Source: Datnioides undecimradiatus
Taxonomy: Eukaryota; Chordata; Actinopteri; Lobotiformes; Datnioididae
Length of the DNA stretch: 64,000 nt
Assembly: GCA_008933995.1 (NCBI GenBank)
Contig: WARS01000071.1
Location: forward strand, 4,866,652-4,930,651
Direction of reading: 5' to 3'
Positions 25,446 to 37,100 of this stretch are shown here, piece after piece. A program made the position numbers and the translations under genes. The notes beneath the pieces were generated by a model that saw only the letters and a program-made list of their open reading frames with translations, was not told where the DNA came from and did no database searches. How positions within the stretch are numbered: position 1 is the stretch's first letter; each line of letters opens with the position of its first letter.

Positions 25446-28392
25446 TTAAACCACGGTGCTTTTCGGGTCTGCACACGCCTGTTTTTCCGCAGGAGCGTCC
25501 TACATGAGACAAGAGGAAAGTTAAAAAATATGATAGTGGCGGCAGAAAACGGTGGCGAATGCACAGAGGAGGTCTGCGTCGCTAATCAAATGACTAACCT
25601 TGTGAGACATGCTCAGGTCCTTAAACCCAGACACTTCACCGTTCTCCAGTCCGTTTGGTTTGGGAGTGTCGAGGTTGACTGGGCTGTCTTCTCTTTCCTC
25701 AATGTGCAGCGGGACGTCGTCTGCTGCAGACAGCTGGAGCTCCAGGCTCTCTGAATCACAGGAGTTGTTCAGTTCAGAGCTGCTCTCACTCGGTGGAGCT
25801 TTCTCATCATCTTCCTTGTTACCGGACTCTGCGGGAGGCTTGGGATCAGATTCCTCTTCCTTCACGCCCTTCTCCTCTTCCACCTGATTGCCGTCTCCTC
25901 CCGTCTGGTCTGCAGACGCTTCCGCTGCAGTTCCTTCCTCTGCAGAAGAACTGGGGACCTCGCTGTGGCTCGATCCTGCATCCAGGTCCTTGGGCTCAGG
26001 CGTTGGGCTCTCATCAATAGGCAATTGCGGGGAGACCGCGAGGGTGCTGCTCTCTCTGGACAGAGTGCTGTGGCGAGGTTTGTCCGGGGACCTGAAACTA
26101 AACCTCTGGCTGGATTTAGGACTATAGCTCTTGTGAAAGTCAGAAAAGCTGGCTTTCCAGGCCTTGGGGGACATCAGAGTTCGTCTCCTCAGGGAGCCAT
26201 ATCTGAAATATAATAATATAAGAGTCGTATCAGGCAAAAAACAAGGAAGTGATTTGAATATGTTAGGTTTTAACCCCGAAAAGAGACATGAACTATAATA
26301 ATTCATCCCAAGAAAACAGGACCCTTTTCAATGCTGAGGGACGTAGAGCAACCAAGGCACTGCCAATGAGGAACTATAACAAACAGTAAAGTAAACATTG
26401 TAGCTTTGAACTGACAGGGAAACAGCTTGAACACAGAAAATGTGGAATAATAGCATTAAATGTTTTGGGGAGCTGAGAAAACCAACGCCATTAGCACCAG
26501 TTAGCAGAGCCTCAGCTGTCATAATTATATAGTTTTGTGGCAAGCCATTCCTTTGAACTGCTGAGGTTCACAAAGAGGAACAAGTTACCGCTGCAGCCCC
26601 TTCACAGCGAACACTTTCTCCGGATGCTGGGCCTGCAGCTCCTTTATCGCATTCTGGAGATCAGCGTTGAGCTGAAACAAGAGAAGACCGGTCAAAAAAG
26701 ACAAAAGCAAAGACAAACACCGCGCGCCGGCTGGCTTTACGTGCTCAGCCAGCACCGAGCGGAACGTACCGTGCTCATCTCTCTGTAGAAGATGTCTCGT
26801 AAACTTGACAGAGCCGAGAAGACTGCGCCGTAGCATCCGATGCGGCTGGAAAAAAAAAGAGAAACATCAAAGCGTGGTGTGAAAAATGCACGCGGCCTAA
26901 CACGGCGTGTGATAGCAGAACACGCTCTGTCACCTGTCATAGAGCACAGGCAGCTCCTCTTTCAAGTCACTGTTGATGCCTTCATAGATGCTTTTGGCAG
27001 CATGCATCTCCTCCTCTGCCTTCAGGGTGAAATATTGGATTAATCTTTATGAACACATACAGGCTGAAACAAACAATAATAACACAGATATGCATGTCAC
27101 CATTAATCACCTTGCTTATCTTGACGTCATCCCTCCTCTTTGCAGTCTGCAGTGCCTCCAGGTGGTGACGGGAAGAGTCGTAGTCGACCAGTTTTCTCCC
27201 CCTTTTGGCTATTTTCTCCTACAGATGGGAAAAGAAAGAGGCTCCGTGTACATTAAGACTGTGTGTGCACGCGTCGCGTGTCCTTGTTGGTTTTCGTGCA
27301 GCTGCTCTCAGGCTGCCTTTACACATCTGTGGCTTCATTTGTGATCACAGGCTTCCTCTTGTCTTACCCTAACATCTGGGAATTGGCTCACATAGGACTC
27401 CATGGTGCGCACGGCCTGGTCTAATAGCTTCACCTCGAAGTCATTCCACAGGAGGTCCTCCCCCTTATTAAAAAGCGCAGCATAAATATTGCATTAATTA
27501 TGTATAAACGCGGGGAGAAGAGGAGGTCTTGGTCCCCTGGCGATGTATGGATCTTGCTGCTTTTGTGCTTGTACAATAAAAATGTGCAGTGGTAGAGCTG
27601 TAGCTGCTCTGGGCTTTATATCATCAACAATGACCGTCCTGACCTCGACAATAGCTCCTAAATCTTCCTCTCCGGCCCAGTCAGTTTCATAGGAATCAAA
27701 CAGAGACTGGGAAAGGCGTCTTGAAGCTTCGCGCATATCTGCAAAAAGCAGAATCGACCGTGTGAAAACCCCGCAGAGGACGGAAAATCTCCAGCTCTGC
27801 TGCGAGCCAAAAAGCACCTCGCACCTCTCACTGCATTCACATAGATCCTCAGGTCCTTGTACATTCGGCTCCCATCAGTCTGCGAAGAGACAAGAGGTTT
27901 GCCTGACTGTCAGTCATTCAATTTGTCAATTTTATGATGCTGGATTCACTGTAGTGTAGTCGATAAATCATCGCGGGCTTCACATGCACAGTGAAACAAG
28001 TCAAGACGCAGGTGGGAATTCATTTGTCTTGAGCTCAATTGAATCGTTCGAACATTTAAATCTATTTAACTGAACAAAATAAACGGAGGAACTAATTGCC
28101 TGTTTCTTATTATCTCGTTCAGCGGGGGGGTGATTACCTGCTGGTCATTAAACTGTCTGAGAGAATGCTCAAACTGGTCATCTCTGGTCTCCGCCGTCTT
28201 CCCCAGCCTCTGCAATACCTGCGGGGGAAAAGCACATATTTCTAAGCAACAGCGGGTAACAAGCTCTTTCTCTTGTTATTAAGGAAACACAAACTTGCAG
28301 ACTTTTACCTTTTCCTTGCCTCTGCTCAGCTGTCGTTGGACTTTTTTAGCAAAGTCACCAGAGCTCCCTTTTGGACCTGTGCTCTCAGCCAT
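25446..28392 (-). CDS. bin2: Bridging integrator 2, N-BAR domain protein
   Basis: BIN2 is a BAR-domain protein, mainly of haematopoietic cells in mammals, that senses or shapes curved membranes. Exons on the minus strand are 28309-28392, 28138-28218, 27825-27879, 27644-27738, 27368-27463, 27111-27218, 26934-27019, 26770-26845, 26589-26671, 25599-26202 and a terminal exon, 25446-25499. All phases fit, giving about 473 residues. The first nine exons (about 254 residues) form the N-BAR domain. Landmarks are an amphipathic N-terminus ([20 protein letters not shown]), [46 protein letters not shown] and [20 protein letters not shown]. The 604-base exon encodes a Ser/Pro/Glu-rich acidic tail. I see no SH3 domain, as in BIN2 and unlike BIN1 or amphiphysin. 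The last exon is uncertain; an alternative lies at 25227-25319. Position next to smagp supports BIN2. Confidence 0.92.
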
Positions 28393-29500
28393 GTTTTGTC
28401 CCAGTGGTGTTTATTTCTGACTTTGAAAGAAAACAGAAAAAGGGGAATATATTAAAAACAGTCCCTCAAGACGGCGGAGCGTTCGCCTTTGAATCTTGCA
28501 CAGTGAAACAGCTGCTGTACAACGACACAATTACACCCTGTCTTCAGTTATGTATTGGTTACATACAGTGGGATAAGTAAAACGAGCAGTAGCGGCATAT
28601 CTGACATTACATTAAACAGCATTATTTACCCTGCATTATATGCTACATCATGGTATTAGCATCCATTTCTAGTGAATGCATTTCTACTATCTTCTAATCT
28701 ATTTAATCTATATGTAATATCATTGTGTTGTTGTGTACGGTGGATGTGCATTTAACCTTTACTGCATTAATATCATAGATATCACCACACTATATATATA
28801 TATTTTGGACATCCCTTTGCATGTAATGTCATAACTCTACTTTCCCTTAGTTGTCATATAAATGCATTATTGATAATAACCCACTATTTAATACAATAGC
28901 ACTCGCAGGGGCCTCTGTTATGCACTTGAGGATATTTACTCTTCAGTACATTTTGCTTATTTGATTAAAAACTTCAATGCAAATGCATATTTTTGTCATT
29001 TATTTAAGCAAAGGCTTGAATATTTCCTCCACAGAGTGCAGAGAAATACTAGTTTAGTGCGTGTGGCCCGATATCCTGTGCTTAATACTTGTGTAAATGT
29101 ACTTATGTACGTTAATTACACAAAGTATATACATACATGTGATATTAATTATGTTAAATGTATTATGTATTTATTATCTATGATACTACACTATACTCAT
29201 TCTTTAATATATCAGTTATTATCACTGTATCGCTGCTGTACATTGTGTCACACTGTACATTTAACCCTAATGTTAAATCCCATTGTAGTTTCATTGTATT
29301 TCTGTATTAATACAGACATACACACGATGTAATTAATTATATACTAATATGGCGCATGCTGTTATCTCCCATACAGAAGTGTATATTACAGTAAATACTT
29401 TATTATTATTATTATTATTATTATCTCCATTGAACTGTTCTTATTAAACACCTGAGTTTCTCCTCTGTGGATCAATTACGGTTCTCTGCGCTCGTGTTAA
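28393..29500. other. A/T-rich spacer between the divergent bin2 and DUF1295 genes
   Basis: There is no recognisable exon or RNA gene here. The stretch is strongly A/T-rich and includes a TTA triplet repeat at 29397-29423. The bin2 promoter and any 5' noncoding exon must lie near its left end but show no clear marks. Confidence 0.4.
29397..29423. repeat. (TTA)n microsatellite
   Basis: About nine tandem TTA/TAT units lie just before the DUF1295 gene promoter area. Seen directly. Confidence 0.85.
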
Positions 29501-29554
29501 TTAGCAACTACACTACCCAGAGTTCCCTGCGGCCAGGCCACGCCCAACTGTTGA

Positions 29555-29620
29555 ATGGCAGCGGTGAACTTTAACCACCGTGTTTATGTTTCTTCGGGTG
29601 TCGGAGGAGTGGTCCTATGA
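29555..29620 (+). other. Short upstream frame ending in an in-frame TGA before the DUF1295 gene
   Basis: An ATG at 29555 opens 21 codons (starting MAAVNFNHRVYV) closed by TGA at 29618-29620. The next 48 bases stay open in the same frame and read QTEKIAALLADLRDVI up to the main ATG at 29669. It may be an upstream ORF in the leader, or the true N-terminus interrupted by a stop through allele variation, sequencing error or stop readthrough. The sequence alone cannot decide. Confidence 0.4.
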
Positions 29621-29668
29621 CAAACTGAGAAGATCGCGGCGCTGCTGGCCGACCTGCGGGACGTGATC

Positions 29669-32103
29669 ATGGGGAGCACGCTGGTCAAATGCGCCGCCAC
29701 CGACCTGGGCGTCCAGTGGGCCGGCTGGGCTCTGGCTGCAGCCTTCAAAACCGAGAAGTTTTATGATTTGGCAGGTAACGTGGAAGAAACCCGTCCGGGG
29801 CTGTTGATTTGTGACCATGTGCCGACTGGGTTTTGCAGCCTGATTTGGGTTATTTGGGTGGAAACTCGACAGAAAAGCTCGAGAACAGACTTTATTACCC
29901 ATAATTCAGCTGTGGAGCCATTTAATGCAAAGTAAAACGCGTTTCAATCATTGTTTAATCATTATAAAACCGGTGTTATCTAAACCCGCTTTGTTGTGAA
30001 ACAACCAGAGAGCTCCTCCTCCAGCTCTAGAAGCGGCGCATTGATCCAATCAGCTTAACGTCAATGATCCCGTGTCAGCAAGGGCGTACAGAGGAAACCC
30101 GGGACCCTCCTTCAACCCAGACAAGGGGCTTTCTTTGGGCCCCAATCGAGAAATGACCCAGCCGGTCTGCACAGTAGCGATCGCTGCTACCTGGACTCAC
30201 TTTGCATGAACCAAAACTAGCTCAAACTACATAAAGAGCATTAACAACAGCAGTATGAGGTTAGTAATGAATCAAATAAGGATTATTGACTTCTTGACTT
30301 TTAATATATCGGAGTCCTCAAGCGCCTGAACAATGAATGCTTCTGTTTTCATGATTTCAAGCAAAGATTTATTAACTTTCACATGTTGCAGCTTTTTTAA
30401 TTGTGTTCTTTTATTTCCTGTTATGTGATATTAAACTTAATATCTTTAGGTTTTGTAATTTAAGCAGCGAGCCCCAGCGTCCTCGCTCTTTGCCCAATCA
30501 GACTGTGAGTTTGACGCCCGTGAGGTTCTGGACTTAAGAAGCTATGCAAGCGATGTCAGCGAGCTCAAATCATTAAATCAGTCCTTACGTGTGAAACGGC
30601 GCGGCTTACCTGTCGACACCAGTGTCTGATTTCTTTGCAATTTCACAAATGAGCCACCTCGACCCTTCTCCCTTTCACTCGTCCTCCTTTTGGCTCTTCC
30701 CCGTGCGCTCTGCTCCGTTTTACCCTTGAACTTTGGAACCAATCGTCTGCAGTATCCTGGGTAAACGATTTATTGAACACGCCTTGCTCAGGGAAAAAGT
30801 CGAGCCAGCCGCCGTGCCCATGTCCCAAGCACCCAGCTCGTCCCCTCTCTCTCTCTCTTTTTTGTTTATCAGGATCTGGCACTTTTATACTACTTGCCCA
30901 CCTGAGTCGGATCTGGGGCGGAGCCAGTCACGTCCGCCAGAAGGTGCAAACCGGGTTGGTGACAGCATGGGGACTCAGGTATGTAAGGCAGCATTGACCC
31001 CCCTCTGCCCCTCACCCAATGCACAGCTGAATTAAACCCCCACAGGAGCATGAAAGTTATACCTCGTTGCATTAAAACATGCGGCGTTAAAGTCACGGAG
31101 GGTCCACGGCGAGGTCAGGGAGGGAACTAATGAATGTGGAACCTGTAACGTCAGGTTAATGAATAATGCCTTGGTTAATGTGAGTGGGGACGTTAACCGC
31201 GTTCTCCCTGCAGGCTGGGGACATTCCTCTTCATGCGGATCTTGAAGGACGGCCACGATCGCAGGTTCAACAATGTCAGAGACAGCCCAGGGACTTTCTT
31301 TGTATACTGGACTATTCAAGGTACTTGGAAGGGATGTAAATGCCTTCCTCCCATTGCCGCAGTCCTTGACCAACCTGAGCACCCAGCTGAAGGGACGGTC
31401 CCTTTGTATAAATCACTGTCTAGTTCCCTGCTTTTTATATATGTATTTGTTTTATATAGGAGCTGTTGGTTAGAGTAAGTTAAATGCATTCAGTCCGTAT
31501 GAAGGCACGGCTGGTTGACGATGATTCATGCTCCCCCTTCTTTCTCTCAGCCTTGTGGGTATTTGTTACCCTGCTGCCCACCCTCATGCTGAACGCTGAG
31601 CAGAGAGATGTGCCTCTGGGAACGAGGGACTACATTGGCTGGACCGTATGGGGCCTTGGCTTTGCCACTGAGGCTATTGCTGACCAGCAGAAATGGCTTT
31701 TCAAGCGTGACCCAGATAACGCTGTAAGTTAACAGAGCTCGTGTTGTGCAGCCCTAAACTGCATCAATGCCTCGGTCACTTCGCTGTAATAACCGGGCTC
31801 TTGAATTTCTTTATGCGCCTCCAGGGGAAGTTCATCCAGAGTGGACTGTGGGCCTACAGCAGACACCCGAACTACTTTGGCGAGATCCTGCAGTGGTCGG
31901 GTCTCTGGCTCTCGGCCTCGTCGGTGATGCGGGGTCATCAGTACCTGAGCGCGGCGTCGCCTCTCTTCGTCTGGTTCCTGCTGCGCTACGTCAGCGGCAT
32001 CCCCATCCTGGAGAAGCAGGCCATGAAGAAGTGGGGCTCTGACCCCGCCTTCCAGGACTACATCAGGAACACTCCTCTTCTCTGGCCCTGGCCGAAATTT
32101 TGA
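29669..32103 (+). CDS. DUF1295 / steroid 5-alpha-reductase C-terminal-like membrane protein
   Basis: Five exons (29669-29774, 30873-30978, 31214-31320, 31551-31723, 31825-32103) join in phase to 256 residues ending PWPKF. The protein is hydrophobic with several membrane spans, for example GTFILLAHLSRIWG and ALWVFVTLLPTLML. Near the C-terminus GLWAYSRHPNYFGEILQW (residues 171-188) contains the RHPNYxGE signature. That signature is shared by DUF1295 proteins, steroid 5-alpha reductases and isoprenylcysteine/PEMT-type methyltransferases, where it helps bind the cofactor. The substrate is unknown; an NADPH-dependent reductase or SAM-dependent methyltransferase acting on a lipid is inferred from the fold only. 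The start is the first ATG after an in-frame TGA at 29618. I do not recall a human gene at this place next to BIN2. AATAAA at 32241 follows the stop by 138 bases. Confidence 0.88.
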
Positions 32104-32240
32104 CGTTACGTATTTGGTCATGACGTTTGAACATTACTTCCACTGTTGCACCAAAACGTGCCTCCACGCACTCAAGTCATGAAGCTGGCTGCAAAGAACA
32201 AGCTGTCATCTTTTTCTGACGCTTTGTACTTCCTCTGTAA

Positions 32241-32246
32241 AATAAA
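32241..32246 (+). terminator. Polyadenylation signal of the DUF1295 gene
   Basis: AATAAA lies 138 bases after the TGA at 32101-32103, with a G/T-containing stretch downstream. This is a good fit for the mRNA 3' end. Confidence 0.6.
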
Positions 32247-32299
32247 TTCCAGTTTATCATTCCCGATCTTTAGAGAATCAGCCTCCTGTGTTATTAGTG

Positions 32300-34182
32300 A
32301 GAGCTAAGGGCTTTGTGCTCAAGACTATAGATTTAATTTTCACCTTTTACTCTCCAAGTTAACGGGTTCAGCATCTCAATAAAGACGGCTCGGTCATGAA
32401 ACTGGTGTTTAACACTAAGCTGTTAATACAATTCATCAGGATCTTTGTTTGGCAGGTTATGTAGATTCCCGAAACAGACGCAGGCTCACAGTCACAGCGT
32501 GTGCGTATGAGCTCTCCTGCGGACATTTCCGGCTGACTTGTGCACACTCTCCATTAACTCTGCATACCTGCGAACACACCAATCACTGCGTTGTGACGTG
32601 AGACACGGGGTTAACTGGGGGAGGCCCAGAAGCTCTGAACAAAAGCCGTACACACAAGTGACACGTCCACTCTTGTCTGGAAGATGTTCAGTTGGTGCAG
32701 AAAGTATGAAATGTAAAACTAAAAAGCCCCAAACCCACAATTTCTGTGTTTTTGTGTTGCCGAGGCAACAATATATATTGCAGAGTGATGTCCCAGCCCA
32801 GCCTCGCGCTCTTATGAACTTACCAGGTGACATCGACTAAGTATATGAGGGTTCACAGCTTGAGGCTTGGGACTCAGCGACGAGCGGCTGTGTGTGACGG
32901 ACAAAGAAACCTGGGTTTTAGCGTCCAGCAAAAAACTCTTTTAAGCAATTATCCGTACTCTCCTGTTACTGACATCCAGCTTTTCCGGGTGGGTCGTTCA
33001 GAACAGCCGTCAACACCGAATTCCCTCTTCCGGCTTAGTGAGGAAGCACGTCATTCAGACTGGTCACCTCCTAGCGTAACCTGACCCTCACAGTGCTGTT
33101 GTAGCAACACCTCCCAGAATGCAGTGCAGAGTTCAAAAGCTCACAAAACGCCACCAAACGTTTAAAATAAAACACACAAGGCCTTTTTTTTGTAGAGGTT
33201 AGAAATGTATTTTATAAGTTACATGGATCTGAAAGCGTGATCTTGTGTTACAAAATTTGTGTTAACAGTCCAACCAGATAATGCCACGGTAACTGAACTG
33301 GCCAATCGTTCAAAGTAATTGCCTTTTGCACAGGATTGCTTACGAGTAACCTCCCACAGAGCAAACATTACACGGGGCAATAAACGAGGAGCAAAATGAT
33401 CAGATGACAACCTGTCACATAAACCAGCGACCGACGTCCCCGACGATCGCCGGGCAGTGCAGGACAGACTGGAAAACAGTGAAAACTAAGAGAGTAATGC
33501 CGATCACAAAAAGCCCAATCACGTTTGCAGATGACGTGCAGATGAGAAGTATCTGCGCTGAGTTTTCAGACCCGCTGCGTGTGATTACAGCGGGGAAAAG
33601 GACGTGGGAGATAGCAAACAGTTACAGCTCAATCCACTGGTACAAATAAAAATGAAATACAAACACCAAAACTAAAAGACAGTCGCACATTCAGTTACAA
33701 CCTAGAATGAAATGCCTATGAATCAGTTGCCCAACCTCTGAGTGACACATGAGTTGAACAGCTGTGTGAAGAAACGATTACAATCTAGAGAGCAGGTCAC
33801 AATAAAACTGTGCATGTTACAGTACGTGTTTTCACCCAAGCGCACATTTCTCAAAGAGTAATACGGTGTACGTTCTCACGGGAACGAGCACGTCTTGTTA
33901 AACATTTTGCAAAAAGCCTCGGCTCTGAAGACACGACAAGTGCGCATAGATAAGAAAATCTGCTATGTGGTTAAAAAAAATAATCCTTCCACAAACACTT
34001 AAAATCAAAACACAACTCTTACCATCGTGAAATATTAAAACGATCACACGCAAGACGACTAAGACGGAGGCGTTTATGGCTATCATCAAAGCAGTACCGT
34101 GTTATGTGTTACGCATGGATGCAAAAGCATGCACTGGCTGTTACTGCAGCATTAGCAGAGGGTTAGGTTTAGCTGCTTTGGT
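32300..34182. other. Convergent spacer and probable racgap1 3' UTR
   Basis: This stretch lies between the 3' ends of the DUF1295 gene (+) and racgap1 (-). No exon is recognisable. Some of 33200-34182 is probably racgap1 3' UTR, but I found no canonical minus-strand AATAAA to fix its end. Confidence 0.35.
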
Positions 34183-37100
34183 TTATTTGAGGAGTGGAGA
34201 TGCGAAGAATTTCCCCTGGCGAGAAAATCCGACCGCCGATTTGCTCTTGCTCCCAAATCTGCAACAAAGAGCGCACATAATGACGTTGAATGGAATTAGG
34301 AGTCAAAGTCAATAAAGCAGAGTCCATGAAGGATAATGGGCTATTGTACAGTAGATTAATTTCTATGAAAGATGTTTCAAAGGAGTCAGCTTTTCTTTAA
34401 GTCTGGAGAAAAAGCAGTTCTTTATAAGCCCTCCTGAACGTTTGATTCAGCAGCACACAGCAGTCATTCGAGAGGCAATTAATCAGGAGCTCATTGATTG
34501 TGAAAACACGTGTTAGAGCAGCGCAGGAGAGGGCCTGTGCTTGGGCGCATTTACCTGGGTGTCAGAGTGGACTTCACGCGCTGAGACAAGGAGCTGGAGG
34601 AGGGGGTTTTATTGAGCTGGTGCTCTGGAGTGGTCAGAGGTCCCAGTATGCTCACTGCAACGGCACAAACATTACGATGAAACGTCGAGCAGCAAACAAC
34701 CGCGGACAGGCTCGCGCGAGCGCCAACGATCGGCGCGTCAAACTCTAGCTTTAGCTCGTACTTCTCTCGGGGGTGGCGTAGCAGTTTGCGTTCTCGATGA
34801 TCAGGTGGTCCAGGTTCGGCTGCTCGTTCTCCGCCATCACGAACTGGCCCCAGTAGTCGACCGGCAGCGCCAGCAGTCGCTCCACGACCTGAGCAGAACG
34901 GGATGAGTTCAAGTGCAAAAGATGAGAGTTGTTTCAGCGTGTTGCCTCACCCGCTTCCAACTGTGCTGAGCTGGTTATGCAGATGCCTCGGGCAAGACAG
35001 AGGGGAATTACTTTTAAAAAAAAAGTCTATCTATTGTATGGTGATTCTCTGGAGCGTAGTATTACACTGCATAAAGCATTTTTGTGGTGTGGTGTAGATG
35101 TTGCACTGGGTCAGTCTCTTATTTTCAGCTGCGTTACACAACTGAAATGTGTTTTTTTAGACAATCACTGTTTAAAATACTGAGTTTAATGTGGAAAAGA
35201 ATCCTCTAGTAACTTGGATACCACCACGCCAGCGCTGACTTAGATGACGCGCGCGTGTGTGCTCGTCACTGACAATCAGGCCGGTTCACATTAAAAGCGC
35301 TCAGCGAGCAAAACGAGGTGTTGCGTGAGGCAGCCACGGGACAGTGTTGGATTTGTAACCAAAGTTAACACTCTGTGCCCGAGAGCAAACAAGGCCATTT
35401 TGTTTTTGGCCAGTTTGGTTTTTTTTGTTTTTTTTTGACAGTGAATCAGTTTGAAGTGTTGTACAATGTAATGGAACAAGGTGGAGCAGCCGGCGAGCTG
35501 TTAGTGGACCGGCAGGCAGCAGGCTGCACCTTCAGCCTCTCAGCGAGGCGACGGACTCCTCTTACCGAGCTCAGCGTGAGATCAGATAGCACGATGTTTA
35601 AAAAAAAAAAAAAAAGGTCAGCTGCTGACTGGTCTCTTCGTCAAAACAGCACCGGCTTGTTGCGTTTGTGTTTCTGACAAAAGTGGCTGCACACTGGATT
35701 CTGGTGCCATTAAAAGCCCGGGACTTAAATTGAATTGTTCTGTTACCGCCATAAATCACGGGTGTCCTTTTGTTTCCCGCCCACCTTCGGTTGTCTTTTG
35801 GTGTCCTGCAGGATTGTCATGGGGTCGGGGTTGGCGACCGCGTGGCCCACAATGGTCGGACCAAACACTCGAGCCAAGTTGCTGATGTCCATCTTGGTGT
35901 CCAAACTGTCTGCAACTCTGAAAGGTTTTATAAGATTCAATTACGTCTTTTTGATGTATGCACAATACAGTACGCGCTATTTCAAAGTTTATTCTAGGTT
36001 TTTTTTAAAAAAAAAAAAAAGAATTTCTTGTCAGTCTCTGGAGGTGTTAATTAAATCCTTGGCACATTTTCGCCTAAAGCAATTTAACCCAATTAAACTT
36101 GGAGGATTCAGCAAAATTTAGGAAAAAAAAAAGAAAAAAAAGGGTACGTTACACAGAGCCCGGAGACGCCTGTGAATATCAGCAAATCCCAACACTGAAT
36201 TTGTAGCAGGAGCACACAAGGCATCAGAGCAGAGTGACTACCTTTTAATCAGCTGCACTGGGATGATGCACTGCTCAAATGTCACATGCATTATACTTAG
36301 AGAAGAGCGGCTCCTCACCTCTGCAGGTGAAGGACCAGGAAAGCCAGCGTGTCTCTGTTGGGCTGCGGCAGGTCACTGATGGTTTGGTACATCAGGGCTA
36401 TGCTGTTGTCGTCGTCTGACACCTCTGAGGGGGAACAAAGAAAGCAATCTTGTCGGCAGGGAGCACGAAATGGGAGGCTGTGCGGATTTATTGACAACTT
36501 GGGAGAAAATGTATCCGACTCTGGTGACAAGTAAATACTAAAAAGGAAAACAAACTGAAAGATCAATCTTTTTTCTTGGTTGCAGGCAACTTCCCGGCTG
36601 AGGCTGCTCAGAACAAATTGCACAAACGACACAGGAACTTGCATTTAACAGGTCTGCAGGGTAAATGTCTGCTGTCCATTAAGAAGTTCCACAAACTTTC
36701 AGTTATTTCAACATCTACCATCAATTACTTTTATTTAGTGCTTTTTCCCCCTATGGAGGCCTTCACATCTGAAACAGCTACCAGCACTAGAGTCTTATTT
36801 AACACACACACACACACACACACCAGCTGCCTCCATGAAAGGACGGTTGAGACGGAAGGTCAGAAGAGGCTCTTTGAGGTTCCTCAGGAAGTCCTTGAGG
36901 AGGCCAGTGATGGCGTGGATGTCGTCCACCTTGCTGAGCACGGGGACGGTTTTGCTGCGGAGGAACTTCTCCTTCAGCTCCTTCACTGTGCGATCAGCGC
37001 CGGACAGACGGTACAGCCCAGCCTGAAGGGGGAGGAAATACAGCTATTCACCATTTAGCTTTTTATGGGTGGAGTTAATTAAGCAGCAACACACATCTCC

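Noticed and set aside
29663-29671. Alternative start two codons upstream of the DUF1295 ATG
   Set aside because: The codon at 29663 is GTG, not ATG, and the first ATG after the upstream stop is at 29669.
34743-34761. Early end of racgap1 (stop just after TPERSTS)
   Set aside because: A donor at 34761 and two further in-phase exons restore the conserved TTPEHQL and SPLLK C-terminus, so the stop is intronic.
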